A DNA stretch of 64,000 nt from Paracoccus contaminans. GTDB taxonomy: Bacteria; Pseudomonadota; Alphaproteobacteria; Rhodobacterales; Rhodobacteraceae. Below, one piece after another: positions 36,164-45,285 of the stretch (within the stretch, counting starts at the first letter, position 1; each line of letters opens with the position of its first letter). The DNA lies in NCBI RefSeq assembly GCF_002105555.1, contig NZ_CP020612.1, forward strand, positions 957,001 through 1,021,000. The letters run 5' to 3'. A program made the translations under genes and the position numbers. Below the pieces are notes generated by a model. The model had not been told where the DNA came from, searched no databases, and saw only the letters and a list, made by a program, of their open reading frames with translations.

Positions 36164-36180
36164 ATGCTGCACTGCAGCAT
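36164..36180. promoter_or_regulatory. PhaR-like operator, CTGC-N3-GCAG
   Basis: ATGCTGCA-C-TGCAGCAT is a perfect 17-bp palindrome containing CTGC-ACT-GCAG. PhaR of Paracoccus and Rhodobacter is reported to bind CTGC/GCAG-type inverted repeats at phasin and PHB genes. The site lies 69 bp upstream of the start of the PHB-depolymerase-family gene, directly before TAAAC and a GGAGG, where a repressor would block transcription. Confidence 0.6.
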
Positions 36181-36248
36181 AAACATTGGAGGTGACCGCT
36201 CCGCCGGCCAAGACGCCGCGCGGACAGCTGACCAACACAGGGATCATC

Positions 36249-37442
36249 ATGGACCGCCCGATCGCCTCTGCCATGCGCCGCGCGCTGGAACACACCCGCG
36301 CCGGCGATCCTGCCGCCGCGACACGGGCCATTCAGGATGCCCTTGGCAATGCGGGGCGGAGCCCGGCGCGCCAGGCCGCATCCAAGGCCGCGCCGCCCTC
36401 GGCCATCCTGCCGCCCCCTGCTGCCCTGCCGCCCCCGGCAGGCGCCGCCCGCCCTGCCCCGCATCCCGGCCCGGCGATCGAGGGCAGCGCCCGGCGCGTG
36501 GCGCCCCATGACGCTCCGGCCGCCAAGGGATTGCGGATGCGGATGGGCGAGGCGGTCGATCTGCTGCGGCAGGGTGCCGCGGCACGCCTGTCGCCTGGCA
36601 CCGCACAGCCGGCGGCCCGGCCCGACCTGCCGCAGGGCGCGCGGTGGGAACGCCTGCGCTTTGCCGCCGCTGCCGGGGCGCGTGATTACCGCCTGTTCGT
36701 TCCGGCCCTCGCCGACGCCCGTCCGGCCGGGCTGGTGCTGATGCTGCATGGCTGCACCCAGGGGCCCGAGGATTTCGCCGCCGGCACCCGTATTCTTGAC
36801 CATGCGCAGCGGGCTGGCCTGATCGTCGTGCTGCCCGAACAGACGCGCGGGGACAATGCGCAAGGGTGCTGGAACTGGTTCCGCCCCGGCGATCAGGCCG
36901 GCACCGGGGGCGAGGCCGCCCTGCTGGCCGAACTGGCGCTCGACACGGCGCGGGCGCATGGCGTCCCGCAGGATCGCATCTTTGCCGCCGGCCTGTCGGC
37001 AGGGGGCGCGATGGCCGCCATTCTGGGGGCCGAGCGCCCTGACGTGTTTTCCGCCATCGCCGTTCATTCCGGCCTGCCTGCGGGGGCGGCGCGCGATGTG
37101 GCGGGCGCCTTTGCCGCGATGCGGTCGGGCGGCGCGGCAGGGCGCCCGATCCGGGCGCGGAGCATTTCGTTTCACGGCACCGCCGATGCGACGGTGGCAC
37201 CGGCGAACGGCCGCGCGGTCTTTGCCTCGGCGACCGGACGAAAGGGTGCGGACCGCTCGGGCATGACCGGGCGGCCGTGGCGCGTCACCCGCAAGGCCGA
37301 CGCCCAGGGGCGCCCTGCCGCCGAGCATTGGGAAATCGACGGGCTGGGCCATGCCTGGTCGGGCGGCGATCCCCGCGGCAGCTATGCCGACCCGCAGGGG
37401 CCTGACGCCACGGCCCAGATGGTGCGCTTTTTCCTGGCCTGA
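36249..37442 (+). CDS. PHB depolymerase family esterase
   Basis: This 397-residue protein is an alpha/beta hydrolase of the short-chain polyhydroxyalkanoate depolymerase/LpqC group. The oxyanion region is LVLMLHGCTQGPEDFAAGT, the lipase box is AAGLSAGGAMAA (catalytic Ser), and the acid and base are in FHGTADATV and GLGHAWSGGD. The first 130 or so residues are Ala/Pro-rich with no signal peptide, so it is probably cytoplasmic, perhaps granule-associated. With the PhaR-like site upstream this points to PHB turnover; a feruloyl- or acetyl-esterase role is the alternative. GGAGG precedes by about 60 bp, but no strong ribosome site sits close to ATG 36249. Confidence 0.82.
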   Translation: MDRPIASAMRRALEHTRAGDPAAATRAIQDALGNAGRSPARQAASKAAPPSAILPPPAALPPPAGAARPAPHPGPAIEGSARRVAPHDAPAAKGLRMRMGEAVDLLRQGAAARLSPGTAQPAARPDLPQGARWERLRFAAAAGARDYRLFVPALADARPAGLVLMLHGCTQGPEDFAAGTRILDHAQRAGLIVVLPEQTRGDNAQGCWNWFRPGDQAGTGGEAALLAELALDTARAHGVPQDRIFAAGLSAGGAMAAILGAERPDVFSAIAVHSGLPAGAARDVAGAFAAMRSGGAAGRPIRARSISFHGTADATVAPANGRAVFASATGRKGADRSGMTGRPWRVTRKADAQGRPAAEHWEIDGLGHAWSGGDPRGSYADPQGPDATAQMVRFFLA

Positions 37443-37458
37443 GGGGGCCGGGCGGGCG

Positions 37459-38208
37459 TCAGATGGTGCGCCCGCCATCTACCTCAAGCACGACGCCGGT
37501 GATGAAATCGGCCTCGTCCGACGCCAGATACAGCGCCGCATTGGCAATGTCGCGGGGGGTGGACATCCGGCCCAGCGGGATGGTGGACACGAACTTGGCC
37601 CGGTTTTCCGGCGTGTCCGGCACCCCCATGAACTGGCCCAGCAGCGCCGTCGCCCCCATCACCGGGGCGATGCAGTTGACGCGGATATTGTCGGGGGCGA
37701 GGTCCACCGCCAGGCTGCGGCTCATCAGGTTCACCGCGCCTTTCGAGGTGTTGTACCATGTCAGACCCGGCCGCGGCCGGATGCCGGCGGTCGAGCCGAT
37801 ATTGATCATCACGCCCCCGCCCGCCTGGCGCCAGTGCGGCACGCAGGCATGGGTCATGTGAAAGATCGACATCACGTTGATGTCCAGCACCTTGCGGAAG
37901 GTCGCCTCGTCCACGTCCAGCAGCGGCCCGTTGGCATGCGACCAGCCGGCGTTGTTGACGGCGATGTTGAGGCTGCCGAAGGCATCGCGCGTCTGCTGAA
38001 CCGCGCGGGCCACGTCCTCGGCCCTGGACACGTCGCAGGTGATGGCAATGGCTCCGTCGCCCAGTTCGGCGGCCACCGCCTGCGCGCCCTCGGCGTTCAG
38101 GTCAACGACCGCGACACGCGCCCCCTCGCGCAGGAAGGTTTCCGCGATCCCCTTGCCGAACCCCGATGCCGCGCCCGTGACCAGCGCCGTCTTGCCTTGC
38201 AGCCTCAT
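37459..38208 (-). CDS. SDR family oxidoreductase
   Basis: This is a 249-residue classical short-chain dehydrogenase: TGAASGFGKGIAETFLREG (TGxxxGxG), acidic D after strand 2 (VVDLN) favouring NAD, NNAGW, catalytic Ser in INIGSTAG, and YNTSKGAVNLM (YxxxK). The C-terminus is DFITGVVLEVDGGRTI. It lies 10 bp downstream of an aldehyde dehydrogenase on the same strand, so the pair may oxidise an alcohol to an acid in two steps. The substrate is unknown. Confidence 0.87.
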   Translation of the reverse strand: MRLQGKTALVTGAASGFGKGIAETFLREGARVAVVDLNAEGAQAVAAELGDGAIAITCDVSRAEDVARAVQQTRDAFGSLNIAVNNAGWSHANGPLLDVDEATFRKVLDINVMSIFHMTHACVPHWRQAGGGVMINIGSTAGIRPRPGLTWYNTSKGAVNLMSRSLAVDLAPDNIRVNCIAPVMGATALLGQFMGVPDTPENRAKFVSTIPLGRMSTPRDIANAALYLASDEADFITGVVLEVDGGRTI

Positions 38209-38218
38209 ATTGCCCTCC

Positions 38219-39661
38219 TCAGCCATGATGGTTCACGATCGTGCGGATCGTGGAAAATTCGTAAAGCGCCTCGAATCCCTTTTCGCGGCCATGCCCCGAC
38301 TTGCGGATGCCGCCGAAGGGCAGCTCGACCCCGCCGCCCGCGCCGAAGCCGTTGATGAACACCTGCCCGCAGCGCATGGCGTTCGCCACCCGCGCCTGCC
38401 GCGCGCCGTCGCGCGTCCACACGGATGCCACCAGCCCGTATTGCGTGCCGTTCGCGATGGCGATTGCCTCGGCCTCGGTGTCGAAGGGGATGGCGCACAG
38501 GACGGGGCCGAACACCTCCTCCTGCGCGATGGGGCTGGCGGGATCAACCGGGCCGAACAGCACGGGGGCAACGTAGAACCCGCCGGCAGGCGCGTCCGCC
38601 GCGACCTTGCCCTGGGCCAGAACCGGGGCGCCCGCCTCGGCGATATACCGTTCCACCCGCGCCTTCTGCCGGGCCGAGATCAGCGGCCCCAGCAGCGATC
38701 CGTCGGCCGGGGATGCCTCGACGGCCGTAAAGCGTTCGGCCAGCCGCGCGGTCAGCGCGTCCCAGATGGGGCGCTGGATCAGCACGCGCGATCCGGCCGA
38801 ACAGGTCTGCCCGCCGTTCTGGATGATCGCGTTGGCCAGCACCGGCAGCGCGGCGTCAAGATCGGCGTCCTCGAACACGATCTGCGGCGACTTGCCGCCC
38901 AGTTCCAGCGTGCAGCCGATGAAGTTCCTTGCCGCCGCGATCTGGATCATCTGACCCACCTCGGGCGAGCCGGTGAAGCTGATGAAGTCGATCCCGGGAT
39001 GTTCGGACAGCGCCTTCCCGGCGACCTCGCCCCGCCCGGTGACGACGTTCAGCGCGCCGGGCGGCAGGATGCCGGCCGCGATCTCGGCCAGCCGCAGGAT
39101 CGACAGGCAGGCATCCTCGGCCGGTTTCAGAACGCAGGCATTGCCCATCGCCAGCGCCGCGCCGATGGACCGGCCATAGATCTGCGCGGGATAGTTCCAG
39201 GGCACGATATGGCCGGTGACGCCATGCGGCTCGCGCGTCATGTGGACGGAATAGCCGCGCTGGAAGGGAATCACCTCGCCATGCACCTTGTCGGCGGCGC
39301 CGCCGTAGTATTCGAAATAGCGCGCCGTCATCACCATGTCGGCGCGGGCCTGCGCCAGCGGCTTGCCGTTGTCGCGCGTCTCGATCGCGGCCAGCTCGTC
39401 CGCATGATCCAGGATCGCGGCCCCATAGCGCATCAGCAGCCGCCCCCGCTCGGCCGCGCTGAGCGCCCCCCATGGCCCCTCCAGGGCCGCACGGGCAGCA
39501 GCAACGGCCGCGTCGATGTCGGCGGCATCCGAATCGGCGATCGCCGCGAACACCTCTCCGTCAAGGGGCGAGACGACCGCCATCTGCCGTCCCGATTGCG
39601 GCGGCACCCATGTGCCGGCAATCAGGTTCATCGGTTGCGGCAGGGCGGTGTTCAGCGACAT
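38219..39661 (-). CDS. NAD(P)-dependent aldehyde dehydrogenase
   Basis: This 480-residue member of the ALDH superfamily has the cofactor segment HIVPWNYPAQIYGRSIGAAL, general-base Glu in CTLELGGKSPQIV, and nucleophilic Cys in GGQTCSAGSRV. The closing block is EVFGPVLCAIPFD and KSGHGREKGFEAL. It resembles the group containing gamma-aminobutyraldehyde or betaine-aldehyde type enzymes, but the substrate cannot be fixed. The start is ATG 39661, with the gene order ALDH then SDR and 10 bp between them, suggesting one operon. It lies next to tRNA-Ala. Confidence 0.88.
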   Translation of the reverse strand: MSLNTALPQPMNLIAGTWVPPQSGRQMAVVSPLDGEVFAAIADSDAADIDAAVAAARAALEGPWGALSAAERGRLLMRYGAAILDHADELAAIETRDNGKPLAQARADMVMTARYFEYYGGAADKVHGEVIPFQRGYSVHMTREPHGVTGHIVPWNYPAQIYGRSIGAALAMGNACVLKPAEDACLSILRLAEIAAGILPPGALNVVTGRGEVAGKALSEHPGIDFISFTGSPEVGQMIQIAAARNFIGCTLELGGKSPQIVFEDADLDAALPVLANAIIQNGGQTCSAGSRVLIQRPIWDALTARLAERFTAVEASPADGSLLGPLISARQKARVERYIAEAGAPVLAQGKVAADAPAGGFYVAPVLFGPVDPASPIAQEEVFGPVLCAIPFDTEAEAIAIANGTQYGLVASVWTRDGARQARVANAMRCGQVFINGFGAGGGVELPFGGIRKSGHGREKGFEALYEFSTIRTIVNHHG

Positions 39662-39792
39662 CGGCGGTTCTCTCCAGACAGGTGGCGGCGCTACTGTGAA
39701 CAGCGCGCGAGGCGGGCGCAAGCGGGGTCAGGGCCGGGCGATGACCCTGCAATCCACGGTGCCTGGGCTGCAATCTGGTGGTGAAGGGTGAT

Positions 39793-39868
39793 TGGTGGAG
39801 CCGAGGGGAATCGAACCCCTGGCCTCATCATTGCGAACGATGCGCTCTACCAACTGAGCTACGGCCCC
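39793..39868 (-). tRNA. tRNA-Ala (anticodon CGC)
   Basis: The minus strand folds as a full cloverleaf of 76 nt including an encoded CCA. The acceptor arms are GGGGCCG and CGGCTCC, the D-arm GCTC-AGTTGGTA-GAGC, and the anticodon arm CATCG-TTCGCAA-TGATG with anticodon CGC. The T-arm is AGGGG-TTCGATT-CCCCT. CGC reads the Ala codon GCG. Confidence 0.96.
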
Positions 39869-39903
39869 ACAGGCGGGTTATGTCGCGCAAGCGCCTGGCC
39901 TTG

Positions 39904-40347
39904 TCAAGCCGGCGCACGGCCCTGCCGGCGCACCCAATCGACCAGCTGCCCGGCGGAACGGGCGCCGGACAGCCGCCCCCGTTCGTGCCCGCCCGAGAAC
40001 AGGATGAAGGCCGGGATGCCTTGAATGTTCCAGCGCAAAGCCGCGTCGGGGTTGGCCTGGGTGTCGATCTTGGCCAGCCTCACCTGCCCGGCCAATTGCT
40101 GCGCGGCCTTGTCGAACTCGGGCGCCATCATCCGGCAGGGGCCGCACCACGGCGCCCAGTAATCGACCAGCAGCGGCACATCATCGTTGCGCGCGGCCTT
40201 TTGCAGCATCGGCCCATCCAGGGATGCCGGCTTGCCCGTCATCAGGGCCGCCCCGCAGACGCCGCATCTCGGGCCCTCGGCCAGCTTGTCCCCGGGAGCG
40301 CGGTTCATCTGCCCGCAGGACAGGCAGGTCAGTTTCCTTCCGCTCAT
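39904..40347 (-). CDS. trxC: thioredoxin 2 (zinc-binding)
   Basis: This 147-residue protein has an N-terminal zinc ribbon (CLSCG and CGVCG, residues 8-32) and a thioredoxin domain with the active site VDYWAPWCGPCRMMAPEF and the cis-Pro loop NIQGIPAFILF. Thioredoxin 2 reduces cytoplasmic disulfides and is often induced by oxidative stress; the zinc ribbon tunes its redox potential. The length is the family norm. The start is ATG 40347. Confidence 0.95.
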   Translation of the reverse strand: MSGRKLTCLSCGQMNRAPGDKLAEGPRCGVCGAALMTGKPASLDGPMLQKAARNDDVPLLVDYWAPWCGPCRMMAPEFDKAAQQLAGQVRLAKIDTQANPDAALRWNIQGIPAFILFSGGHERGRLSGARSAGQLVDWVRRQGRAPA

Positions 40348-40426
40348 CGCCCCGCTCCTGCAGACGCCTTCGGGATGGCCGCAGTCTGACCGCCCATGCC
40401 GGAACGGCAAGAGCCATGAGGCGGGA

Positions 40427-40759
40427 TCATTCGCATCCTGTCCCGTCGCCGTCGCGGTCCAGGCGGGGCGCATAGCCCGGATCGCCCCGCCTGACCGGAG
40501 CGGCCCCCGCCCGCCGCGCCTCGGCGCAGTTCCTGAACGCCCCGCCGCCCGAGGCAGCATCGTAAAGCCGGGGCACCGCTCCGTTGCCCGAGGCAGCCTT
40601 GCGCGTGCCGCCTCCATGACAATGAAAATCGCCGGTCTTGCGATTGCGGTGGCACCCCTCGGCATTCAGCCCGCCCGGATGGGCATGCCCCGCATCCGGC
40701 AGCGTCGTCAGCAAGGCCGCGACCATCGCCGCAGCCGTCCACCCGAATTTGCCCGCCAT
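40427..40759 (-). CDS. exported Excalibur calcium-binding domain protein
   Basis: This 110-residue protein has a signal peptide ending near AGHA. A His/Cys motif follows, HPGGLNAEGCHRNRKTGDFH then CHGG, which recalls YHYH/Zn-type repeats. The C-terminal Excalibur domain is FRNCAEARRAG, then RRGDPGYAPRLDRDGDGTGC with the DxDxDGxxCE calcium loop. The role is unknown; periplasmic location and calcium binding are inferred from the domain. Nested GTTAAC/TTAAGG palindromes lie 12-38 bp before its start. Confidence 0.82.
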   Translation of the reverse strand: MAGKFGWTAAAMVAALLTTLPDAGHAHPGGLNAEGCHRNRKTGDFHCHGGGTRKAASGNGAVPRLYDAASGGGAFRNCAEARRAGAAPVRRGDPGYAPRLDRDGDGTGCE

Positions 40760-40770
40760 CCGCCCGCCCC

Positions 40771-40797
40771 GTTAACCAATCCTTAAGGATCGTTAAC
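40771..40797. promoter_or_regulatory. nested palindromes with a TTAA-N7-TTAA (CtrA-like) site
   Basis: GTTAAC (40771-40776), ATCCTTAAGGAT (40779-40790) and GTTAAC (40792-40797) form an almost symmetrical 27-bp element. It contains TTAA-CCAATCC-TTAA, an exact CtrA-type spacing. It sits between the gcvP stop and the start of the Excalibur gene. The first 17 bases closely resemble the site at 27481. Confidence 0.5.
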
Positions 40798-40823
40798 AGG
40801 GCAGGCGAGCCTGGCGAGCTGTC

Positions 40824-43670
40824 TTATTCGGCAGCCTGCGCGTAATCCTCGACCGGGGGACAGGTGCAGATCAGGTTGCGATCGCCATGCACATTGTCCA
40901 CGCGCCCCACGGGGGGCCAGTATTTGTCCACGCGGAAGGCGCCCGGCGGGAAGCATCCCTGCTCGCGCGAATAGGGCCTGTCCCAGTCGGCGACCAGATC
41001 CTCGACCGTGTGGGGGGCGTGGCGCAGGGGGCTTTGCGCCGCCTCGATCCGGCCCGCGGCCACGTCCTCGATCTCGTCCCGGATCGCCAGCATTGCGGTG
41101 ATGAAGCGGTCGATCTCGGCCCTGGTTTCCGACTCGGTCGGCTCGACCATCAGCGTGCCGGGGACGGGCCAGCTCATCGTGGGGGCGTGAAAGCCGTTGT
41201 CGATCAGGCGCTTGGCAATATCGTCCACGGTCACGCCGTGCTGGGCAAAGACGCGCGTGTCGATGATGCATTCATGCGCGACGCGGCCGCGGTTGCCCAT
41301 GAACAGGATCGGATACCGCCCGGCCAGCCGCGCGGCGATGTAATTGGCGTTCAGGATCGCAACCCGCGTCGCCTGGGTCAGCCCCGCCCCGCCCATCATC
41401 AGGATATAGGCCCAGGAAATCAGCAGGATCGAGGCCGAGCCCCAGGGCGCCGCGCTGACCGCGCCGCCGATATCGCCGGTGCCCGTGCGCGGATCGGCCG
41501 GCAGATGCGGTGCCAGATGCGCCTTGACGCCGATCGGCCCCATGCCGGGGCCGCCGCCTCCATGCGGGATGGCAAAGGTCTTGTGTAGGTTCAGGTGGCT
41601 GACGTCGCCGCCGATCTGGCCCGGCTTCACCAGCCCGACCAACGCGTTCATGTTCGCCCCGTCGATATAGACCTGACCGCCGTGATCATGGGTGATGCGG
41701 CAGACCTCGCGCACCGTGTCCTCGAAGACGCCGTGGGTGGACGGATAGGTGATCATCACCGCCGCCAGACGGTCCCCGGCCTGCGCGGCCTTGTCCGCGA
41801 AATCCTCCAGGTCGATATCGCCGTTGGGCGCGGATTTCACGACAACGACCTTCATCCCCGCCATCTGGGCGCTGGCCGGGTTGGTGCCATGCGCGCTGGT
41901 CGGGATCAGGCAGATGTCGCGATCCTGCCCGTTGGCGCGGTGATATGCGGCGATGGTAAGCAGCCCCGCATATTCCCCCTGCGCGCCGCTGTTCGGTTGC
42001 AGCGAAAAGGCGTCATAGCCGGTGATCGCGCAGAGCTTGTCGGTCAGGTCGGCAAAGACGCGGTGATAACCGGCCGCTTGCGATTGCGGCGCAAAGGGAT
42101 GCAGGGCGCCGAATTCGGGCCAGGTCAGGGGCATCATCTCGGCCGCGGCGTTCAGCTTCATCGTGCAAGACCCCAGCGGGATCATCGCGCGGTCCAGCGC
42201 CAGGTCGCGGTCCGACAGGCGGCGCATATAGCGCATCATTTCCGATTCCGCCCGGTTCATGTGGAACACCGGGTGGGTCATGAAATCCGATTCGCGCAGC
42301 AGCGCATCGGGGATTGCCGGGGCCGTCGCCGGTTCGGCAGCGTCGGTGATGCCAAAGGCGTCCAGCACCCGCGCGATCACGCCCGCATCGGTCGTCTCGT
42401 CCACCGAGATGCCCACCCGGTCGCGGCCCACCCGGCGCAGGTTGATGCCGCGCTGTTCGGCGGCGGCCAAGATGCCCGCCTGCCCGACGCCTACCCGCAC
42501 GGTGATGGTGTCAAAGAACGCCTGAGGTTCGACCTCGGCCCCCGCCGCGCGCAGGGCGTTCGCCAGCGTCACAGCGTTCAGATGCACCCGCTGGGCGATC
42601 GCCTTCAGGCCCACGGGGCCGTGGAACACGCCATAGAACGACGCCATCACCGCCAGCAGCGCCTGCGCCGTGCAGACGTTGCTTGTCGCCTTTTCGCGCC
42701 GGATGTGCTGCTCGCGCGTCTGCAGCGCCAGCCGATAGGCCGGCCGTCCGGCGGCGTCGATGGACACGCCGACGATCCGCCCCGGCATGGCGCGCTTGAA
42801 ATCGTCACGGCAGGACATGAAGGCCGCATGCGGCCCGCCATAGCCCATCGGCACCCCGAACCGCTGCGACGAGCCGACACAGATGTCGGCCCCCATCGCG
42901 CCCGGTTCCTTCAGCAGGCAAAGCGCCAGCAGGTCGGTGGCCACGACCGCCACGGCGCCGGCCGCGCGCAGCGCCTCGCATTCGGCGCTCAGGTCGCCGA
43001 TATGGCCGAAGGTGCCCGGATACTGGAAGATGGCGCCGAACACGCGGGCCGGATCGCAGTCCTCGGGCGCGCCGCGGATGATCTCGATCCCCAGCGGCGC
43101 GGCGCGCGTCTCGATCACGGCAATGGTCTGCGGATGCAGGGTCTCGCTGACGAAGAACGCGCCCGCCCTGGATTTGGCCACCCGCTGCGCCATCGCCATC
43201 GCCTCGGCGGCGGCAGTCGCCTCGTCCAGCAGGCTGGCATTGGCCACCGGCAGGCCGGTCAGATCGGCGACCATGGTCTGATAGTTCAGCAAGGCTTCCA
43301 GCCGGCCCTGCGCGATCTCGGGCTGATAAGGGGTATAGGCCGTGTACCAGGCCGGGTTTTCCAGGATGTTGCGCTGGATCGCGGGGGGCGTGACGGTGCC
43401 GTAATAGCCCTGCCCGATCAGGCTGGTCATCACCCGGTTCTGCCCCGCCACCTCGCGCATCAGCGCCAGCAACTCGCGTTCCGACAGCGCCGGCCAGTCC
43501 ATGCCGCCCTCGTCGCGGATCGACTGCGGCACGGTCTGGTCGATCAGCTCGTCAAGGCTCGCGCAGCCGACGGCGCGCAGCATCTCCTCCATCTCGGCCG
43601 GGGAGGGGCCGATATGGCGGCGGTTGGCGAAATCGTCGGGGTTGTAATCGGTGGGGGTCCAGCGGGTCAT
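40824..43670 (-). CDS. gcvP: glycine dehydrogenase (decarboxylating), P protein
   Basis: This 948-residue single-chain P protein decarboxylates glycine with pyridoxal phosphate and transfers the aminomethyl group to lipoyl GcvH. The N-terminal half has [15 protein letters not shown] and [20 protein letters not shown]. The PLP lysine is in [20 protein letters not shown], near residue 697. The C-terminus has [17 protein letters not shown] and the substrate-site block [20 protein letters not shown]. It is the last gene of gcvTHP, separated from gcvH by 108 bp containing a 3'-end element. Confidence 0.98.
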   Translation of the reverse strand: MTRWTPTDYNPDDFANRRHIGPSPAEMEEMLRAVGCASLDELIDQTVPQSIRDEGGMDWPALSERELLALMREVAGQNRVMTSLIGQGYYGTVTPPAIQRNILENPAWYTAYTPYQPEIAQGRLEALLNYQTMVADLTGLPVANASLLDEATAAAEAMAMAQRVAKSRAGAFFVSETLHPQTIAVIETRAAPLGIEIIRGAPEDCDPARVFGAIFQYPGTFGHIGDLSAECEALRAAGAVAVVATDLLALCLLKEPGAMGADICVGSSQRFGVPMGYGGPHAAFMSCRDDFKRAMPGRIVGVSIDAAGRPAYRLALQTREQHIRREKATSNVCTAQALLAVMASFYGVFHGPVGLKAIAQRVHLNAVTLANALRAAGAEVEPQAFFDTITVRVGVGQAGILAAAEQRGINLRRVGRDRVGISVDETTDAGVIARVLDAFGITDAAEPATAPAIPDALLRESDFMTHPVFHMNRAESEMMRYMRRLSDRDLALDRAMIPLGSCTMKLNAAAEMMPLTWPEFGALHPFAPQSQAAGYHRVFADLTDKLCAITGYDAFSLQPNSGAQGEYAGLLTIAAYHRANGQDRDICLIPTSAHGTNPASAQMAGMKVVVVKSAPNGDIDLEDFADKAAQAGDRLAAVMITYPSTHGVFEDTVREVCRITHDHGGQVYIDGANMNALVGLVKPGQIGGDVSHLNLHKTFAIPHGGGGPGMGPIGVKAHLAPHLPADPRTGTGDIGGAVSAAPWGSASILLISWAYILMMGGAGLTQATRVAILNANYIAARLAGRYPILFMGNRGRVAHECIIDTRVFAQHGVTVDDIAKRLIDNGFHAPTMSWPVPGTLMVEPTESETRAEIDRFITAMLAIRDEIEDVAAGRIEAAQSPLRHAPHTVEDLVADWDRPYSREQGCFPPGAFRVDKYWPPVGRVDNVHGDRNLICTCPPVEDYAQAAE

Positions 43671-43720
43671 CGTCCTCAGCCTCTCAACGAGGGACCCGCG
43701 GCCATACGCCCCGGCCCCAT

Positions 43721-43770
43721 TCTTCTGCAGGAAAATATCCCGGGGTCCGGGGCAGCGCCCCGGTCCGGGC
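43721..43770 (-). repeat. 3'-end repeat element, copy 3
   Basis: On the minus strand CCGGGGC-GCT-GCCCCGG is followed by ACCCCGGGATATTTTCCTGC. It starts about 9 bp past the gcvH stop, within gcvTHP. It shares a GC-rich hairpin plus GGATATTT with the copies at 24.2-24.4 kb, and it may trim gcvP expression relative to gcvT and gcvH. Confidence 0.62.
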
Positions 43771-43778
43771 CGCGCCGC

Positions 43779-44138
43779 TCAGCCGATCAGCGCCCGATAG
43801 GCCGCCTCGTCCATGAAGCCCGACAGGTCCGCCCCGTCCGCCGGGCGGATGCGAAAGAACCAGGCCGCCATCGGATCGGCGTTCACATCGCCCGGCGCGT
43901 CGGCCAGCGCGTCATTCACGGCGGTGATGGTGCCGGCCACCGGCGCCACGATGTCGGAGGCGGCCTTGACCGATTCGATCACCACGATCTCCTCGCCCGC
44001 ACCAACCTCGCGGCCGACCTCGGGCATTTCGATGAACACCACATCGCCCAGCTGTTCGCTGGCATGAGAGGTGATGCCGACGGTGATCTCGTCACCCTCG
44101 GGGCGCAGCCATTCGTGGTCCTCGGTATATTTCAGCAT
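43779..44138 (-). CDS. gcvH: glycine cleavage system H protein
   Basis: GcvH (119 residues) carries the lipoyl arm that moves aminomethyl groups between GcvP and GcvT. It opens MLKYTEDHEWLRPEGDEITV; the lipoylated Lys is K58 in IVVIESVKAASDIVAPVAG. The tail GADLSGFMDEAAYRALIG is standard. It starts 9 bp after gcvT. Confidence 0.98.
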   Translation of the reverse strand: MLKYTEDHEWLRPEGDEITVGITSHASEQLGDVVFIEMPEVGREVGAGEEIVVIESVKAASDIVAPVAGTITAVNDALADAPGDVNADPMAAWFFRIRPADGADLSGFMDEAAYRALIG

Positions 44139-44147
44139 GATCGCCTC

Positions 44148-45248
44148 TCAGCGTTTGTAGGTGGGTTGGACAAAGGGCATGGGCGCGATCCGCGCCGGCA
44201 GGCGCTTGCCGCGCAGTTCGGCATGAACGGTTGCGCCCTCGGGCAGGTCCGCCGGCAGGGCCGCCATGGCGACCGGGCCGCCGACCGAGGGGCCGAACCC
44301 GCCCGAGGTGACGCGCCCGATCGGCGCGCCCCCCTCGGCTGCGGCAAAGATCTCCACCCCTTCACGAAGCGGCGCCCGGCCTTGCGGGATTAGGCCGCGG
44401 CGCATGCTGGCGGCGCGGCCCAGTTCCGGCAGGATGCGGCCCGCGCCGGGAAACCCGCCCGCCCGTGCCCCGCCCGCGCGCCGGACCTTGGGGATCGACC
44501 AGCCAAGGCCCGCCTGCGCCGGGGTCACGCCCGCGTCCATGTCATGCCCATAGAGCGGCAGCCCTGCCTCGAGCCGCAGCGAATCGCGCGCGCCCAGCCC
44601 GATCGGCGCCACGCCGGGCTGCTCCAGCAGCGCGCGGGCGAAATCCTCGGCCAGGCCCGCGGGCACCGAGATCTCGAACCCGTCCTCGCCGGTATAGCCC
44701 GAACGGCTGACCCACAGCGTCGCGCCCCGCCAGTCGAAATCGGCCGCATCCATGAAGCGCATCGCCGCCACGCCCGGCACCAGCGATTCAAGCGCCGCTT
44801 CGGCCGCCGGGCCCTGCAATGCCAGCAGGGCACGGTCGCTCACCACCTCGGGCGCCAGCCCGGCGGCCTCCAGATGCGCGATGTCCTGCGCCGCGCAGGC
44901 GGCATTGACGACCAGCAGCAGATGATCGCCCTTGTTCGCGATCATCAGGTCATCGAGGATGCCGCCCGCCTCATTGGTGAACAGCCCGTATCGCTGCCGC
45001 CCCTCGGGCAGGTCCAGAATGTCCGCCGGCACCAGCGATTCAAGCGCCGCGGCCGCGCCGCGCCCGCCCAAGATCACCTGCCCCATATGCGAGACATCGA
45101 ACAGCCCGGCGGCGGCGCGGGTGTGCAGGTGCTCGGCCAGCACCCCTGCCGGATACTGGACCGGCATTTCCCATCCGGCAAAGGGCACCATCCGGGCACC
45201 CAGCGCAACATGCAGGTCGTAAAGCGGCGTATGTTTCAGCGCGTCCAT
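44148..45248 (-). CDS. gcvT: glycine cleavage system T protein (aminomethyltransferase)
   Basis: GcvT (366 residues) moves the methylene unit from GcvH to tetrahydrofolate and releases ammonia. It has the opening TPLYDLHVALGARMVPFAGW, the folate-site Asp in LFDVSHMGQVIL, and SRSGYTGEDGFEISVPAGLA. ATG 45248 was chosen over ATG 45254 because the AAAGG ribosome site is then six bases away. It is the first gene after the riboswitch, so the leader lies between 45249 and about 45455. Confidence 0.96.
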   Translation of the reverse strand: MDALKHTPLYDLHVALGARMVPFAGWEMPVQYPAGVLAEHLHTRAAAGLFDVSHMGQVILGGRGAAAALESLVPADILDLPEGRQRYGLFTNEAGGILDDLMIANKGDHLLLVVNAACAAQDIAHLEAAGLAPEVVSDRALLALQGPAAEAALESLVPGVAAMRFMDAADFDWRGATLWVSRSGYTGEDGFEISVPAGLAEDFARALLEQPGVAPIGLGARDSLRLEAGLPLYGHDMDAGVTPAQAGLGWSIPKVRRAGGARAGGFPGAGRILPELGRAASMRRGLIPQGRAPLREGVEIFAAAEGGAPIGRVTSGGFGPSVGGPVAMAALPADLPEGATVHAELRGKRLPARIAPMPFVQPTYKR

Positions 45249-45285
45249 CAGCATCCTTTCACGGCGCAACGCGCCGGTTCCGATG

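Noticed and set aside
41595..44393. Very long open frame (932 codons) on the plus strand opposite the gcv operon
   Set aside because: It is the antisense of gcvP and gcvH, produced by high GC content; composition is Arg/His/Gln-rich without domains.
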